Assembly (NCBI GenBank): GCA_964363305.1
Contig: CAYIHX010000052.1
Coordinates: 1-25,586 of the forward strand
Origin: CAYIHX01 sp964363305
GTDB lineage: Bacteria; Bdellovibrionota; UBA1018
DNA length: 25,586 bases
Reading direction: 5' to 3'
Under the pieces are notes generated by a model. The model saw only the letters and a program-made list of their open reading frames with translations. It searched no databases and was not told the origin of the DNA. Positions 23,418 to 25,586 of the stretch are shown here, piece after piece (positions within the stretch are counted from its first letter, which is position 1; every line of letters begins with the position of its first letter). The translations under genes were made by a program, and so were the position numbers.

Positions 23418-24680
23418 TCAGGGTGTAGCATAGAGCGGGTACTTGCGGCAAAGCTCGTGAACGCTTCCGCGGATTCTCTCAAGTTTTGATGAATCCCCCT
23501 TGGAATCAAGTGCTTGTCGGATCCACCCCGCGATCAGGCTCATTTCATTCTCCTGAAGGCCCCGCGTCGTGATGGCCGGAGTCCCGATTCGCATCCCGCT
23601 CGTGACGAAAGGGCTGCGCTTTTCGTTCGGCACGGTGTTTTTGTTGACCGTGATGCCGGCCAGGTCGAGCCAGGCTTCAGCGTCTTTCCCGGTGATCTGG
23701 TGATCGCCGAAGGTGGAGAGATCGACCAGCATGAGATGGTTGTCGGTTCCGTCGGTGACGAGTGAGAATCCTTCCTTCTGAAGTGCCGCGGCCAGGGCCT
23801 TCGCGTTCTTGATGACCTGCTGCTGGTAGGTTTTGAATTCTGGCCGCAGGGCCTCGCCGAAGGCGACCGCCTTTGCCGCGATGACGTGCATCAAGGGTCC
23901 GCCTTGAATGCCAGGGAATATGAGCGAGTTCACCGCTTTGAGGCGATCAGCCTTGCACAAGATGATGCCGCCGCGCGGACCGCGCAGAGTTTTGTGCGTG
24001 GTGGAGGTGGTGTAGTCGGCGTGAGGGATGGGAGAGGGGTGGAGGCCCGCTGCCACAAGGCCTGCGATATGCGCCATGTCGACGACGAAGGAGGCGTTCA
24101 CTTCGCGGGCGATCTCGGCAAATTTCTCAAAGTCGATGATGCGTGGGTAGGCGCTGGCGCCGGCCACGATGACCTTCGGGCGCTCTTTTTTCGCCGTATC
24201 GCGGATCTGATCGTAATCGAGACGATGAGTTTCGGGATTCAGCCCATAGCTCGCGGCTTTGAAAATTTTTCCGCTGAAGTTCGCGGGCGAGCCGTGCGTG
24301 AGATGCCCTCCGTGCGAGAGGCTCATGCCCAAGATCGTATCGCCGGCCTGCATCAGCGAAAGGTAGGCGGCCATGTTGGCCTGGGAGCCCGAGTGCGGCT
24401 GGACGTTGGCGGCCTCCGCGTCGAAAATTTTGCAGACGCGCTCGATCGCCAGGGTTTCCACCTCATCCGCGAATTCACAGCCTCCGTAGTAGCGCTTGTG
24501 CGGGTAGCCTTCGGCGTACTTGTTGGTGAGGATCGATCCCTGCGCATCCATGACGGCCTGGCTGGCGTAGTTCTCCGAGGCGATCAGTTCGAGCCCCTCG
24601 TTTTCACGCCGGTGTTCGCGCTTGAGAGAGGCGAAGACTTGGGGATCGACTTCCTTCAGGGGGGAGCGAAAGAGATTCAT
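23418..24680 (-). CDS. glyA: Serine hydroxymethyltransferase
   Basis: A 420-residue protein of normal length. The ATG at 24680 has GGAGGT ~9 nt upstream and begins MNLFRSPLKEVDPQVF, so I reject the longer open frame to 24743. PLP-binding Lys230 lies in STTHKTLRGPRGG. Other family motifs are ELIASENYAS, YAEGYPHKRYYGG, GHLTHG and FVVDMAHIAGLVAAG. It converts serine and tetrahydrofolate to glycine and methylene-THF, feeding purine and thymidylate synthesis, which fits the adjacent nrdR. It is the first gene of the minus-strand run, after a terminator at 24742-24766. Confidence 0.98.
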   Translation of the reverse strand: MNLFRSPLKEVDPQVFASLKREHRRENEGLELIASENYASQAVMDAQGSILTNKYAEGYPHKRYYGGCEFADEVETLAIERVCKIFDAEAANVQPHSGSQANMAAYLSLMQAGDTILGMSLSHGGHLTHGSPANFSGKIFKAASYGLNPETHRLDYDQIRDTAKKERPKVIVAGASAYPRIIDFEKFAEIAREVNASFVVDMAHIAGLVAAGLHPSPIPHADYTTSTTHKTLRGPRGGIILCKADRLKAVNSLIFPGIQGGPLMHVIAAKAVAFGEALRPEFKTYQQQVIKNAKALAAALQKEGFSLVTDGTDNHLMLVDLSTFGDHQITGKDAEAWLDLAGITVNKNTVPNEKRSPFVTSGMRIGTPAITTRGLQENEMSLIAGWIRQALDSKGDSSKLERIRGSVHELCRKYPLYATP

Positions 24681-24741
24681 TGAATGAGTACCTCCGGGTT
24701 GGGGCAGAGCGTAGCGCGGTCCGGGGTAGGGGGAAAAGGGC

Positions 24742-24766
24742 AAAAAAGCGAGTCGTGGATCTCGCT
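24742..24766 (-). terminator. Rho-independent terminator after the lipoprotein gene
   Basis: On the minus strand, AGCGAG, an 8-nt loop, CTCGCT and then a T-run. It lies ~10 nt past the stop of the lipoprotein gene and before glyA, so it isolates glyA and its followers as a separate unit. Confidence 0.65.
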
Positions 24767-24775
24767 CTGCGTGGC

Positions 24776-25462
24776 TTAGAGGGAGATCTCGTTTGGATCC
24801 TTGGGTTCGAACACCAGATCGGTGGAGATCGTCATCGTTCCTGAGGTTTGAATCTCATCGTCGAGCGCCTGAATTTCGGCACCGGTGAGGTGGATGATCG
24901 ATTGCATTCCGTATGGGCACGCCCAGACCTTGTTGAGGTGCTGGCACTCCTCTTGGTCTGGCGCGCCGCCGCACCTCGCCTGGGTGAACTGTGCACAGAT
25001 TTCGGGAGTGGAGTGGAACCAGATCTCGAGCTTGAGTTTCTGGAGTTCGTTAATATGGATGCCGTCGCGAGCGGTCGAGCAGCTGCCGGGAGCGTGGCTG
25101 TTGGAGGGAGCATCTTGGTGCTGGGGCATCGGACCAGAGACGGCGAAGAGGCCGTTCGTGGCGTCGAGGCTCATGGGCAGTGAGAAGGAGACTTGGAGCG
25201 GATCGGGATTGTTGCAGGAGGCGCCTTGATTGACCCAGCTGCCGTCGAGATTCATGTCCACGCCGAGGTAGAGCTGGCTCTCGACGCGGGCCGGATCGTT
25301 GACATGAGCGAGCGCGGGAGAAAGCAGGTAGGCGGGGTCGGCGATTCCGACGTAGGCTAGGCCCGTGATGTCGATCTGAACAGGGGTTACGGACCCCGAG
25401 CCGATGCAGCCGCTCACGATCGAGGCTGTCACAAGAAAGGTTGGGATGAGAATGCGTTTCAT
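24776..25462 (-). CDS. Putative lipoprotein of unknown function
   Basis: A 228-residue protein. The ATG at 25462 has GGAG ~9 nt upstream and begins MKRILIPTFLVTASIVSGC, a clear lipoprotein signal with Cys19 as the lipid anchor. The mature part has a beta-rich look (LYLGVDMNLDGSWVNQG, GTMTISTDLVFEPKDPNE) with several Cys, including CGGAPDQEECQHLNKVWAC, which may form disulfides outside the cytoplasm. No family recognised. It has its own promoter and terminator, so it is monocistronic. Confidence 0.78.
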   Translation of the reverse strand: MKRILIPTFLVTASIVSGCIGSGSVTPVQIDITGLAYVGIADPAYLLSPALAHVNDPARVESQLYLGVDMNLDGSWVNQGASCNNPDPLQVSFSLPMSLDATNGLFAVSGPMPQHQDAPSNSHAPGSCSTARDGIHINELQKLKLEIWFHSTPEICAQFTQARCGGAPDQEECQHLNKVWACPYGMQSIIHLTGAEIQALDDEIQTSGTMTISTDLVFEPKDPNEISL

Positions 25463-25490
25463 GGGTCTGATCTCCAGAATGAAGCGCATG

Positions 25491-25517
25491 GATATATTGG
25501 CGCAGTAAAACAGTCAA
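25491..25517 (-). promoter_or_regulatory. Candidate promoter of the lipoprotein gene
   Basis: On the minus strand, TTGACT (25517-25512), a 15-nt spacer and TATATC (25496-25491), ~30 nt before the start. Both boxes are good but the spacing is short. The region upstream to the window edge is A/T-rich, in contrast with the rest, as expected for promoter DNA. Confidence 0.5.
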
Positions 25518-25586
25518 GAAATTTAATGCATTGTGTTGGTAGCAAAATATATGTCCGCTTTTGTTAGCAATACGAATGTCCTGCCT

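Noticed and set aside
23886..24683. 265-codon plus-strand frame over glyA
   Set aside because: It lies fully antisense to well-conserved glyA.

Overview
The window looks like a piece of a moderately GC-rich, Gram-negative genome from the Bdellovibrionota or a related former deltaproteobacterial lineage. Three things suggest this: a TIGR02147-type regulator paired with a secreted protein, a Myxococcus-style Agl/Glt gliding-type gene cluster, and many Sec or lipoprotein signal peptides. The assignment is inferred from gene families, not from a marker gene. No rRNA, tRNA, CRISPR array or complete insertion sequence was seen.

Left part (1-3374, minus strand). A GC-homopolymer contig edge is followed by a secreted protein gene overlapped by a TIGR02147 regulator, which has a perfect 11-bp-arm palindrome just upstream of its probable promoter. 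Next come a Rho-independent terminator, a REP-like long palindrome with direct repeats, and a secreted Cys-His-Asp enzyme resembling protein-glutaminases (protein deamidases).

Centre (3561-14486, plus strand). One compact gene run encodes an outer-membrane beta-barrel, two periplasmic TPR proteins, a small single-pass protein, an FHA/transmembrane/AgmX-PglI C-terminal protein, a TolQ/ExbB-like channel protein and two TolR/ExbD-like proteins. Together these are the parts expected of an Agl motor plus Glt-type envelope-spanning complex: proton-motive-force motor, inner-membrane FHA coupling protein, periplasmic TPR scaffold and outer-membrane barrel. A MNT/HEPN toxin-antitoxin-type pair sits between the FHA gene and the motor genes. 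The motor genes have their own candidate promoter.

Middle right (14419-18674). A small lipoprotein gene and trxA lie on the minus strand, divergent from an RDD membrane protein gene and polA on the plus strand. Both convergent junctions, tolR/lipoprotein and polA/histidine kinase, overlap at their 3' ends by 68 and 54 nt.

Right part (18621-25462, minus strand). A long co-directional run is read in the order glyA, nrdR, nusB, an M17-N-like protein, three unrecognised proteins and a hybrid PAS histidine kinase. Five junctions in this run are 4-nt ATGA overlaps, which indicates tight translational coupling. Upstream of glyA are a terminator and a lipoprotein gene with its own promoter.
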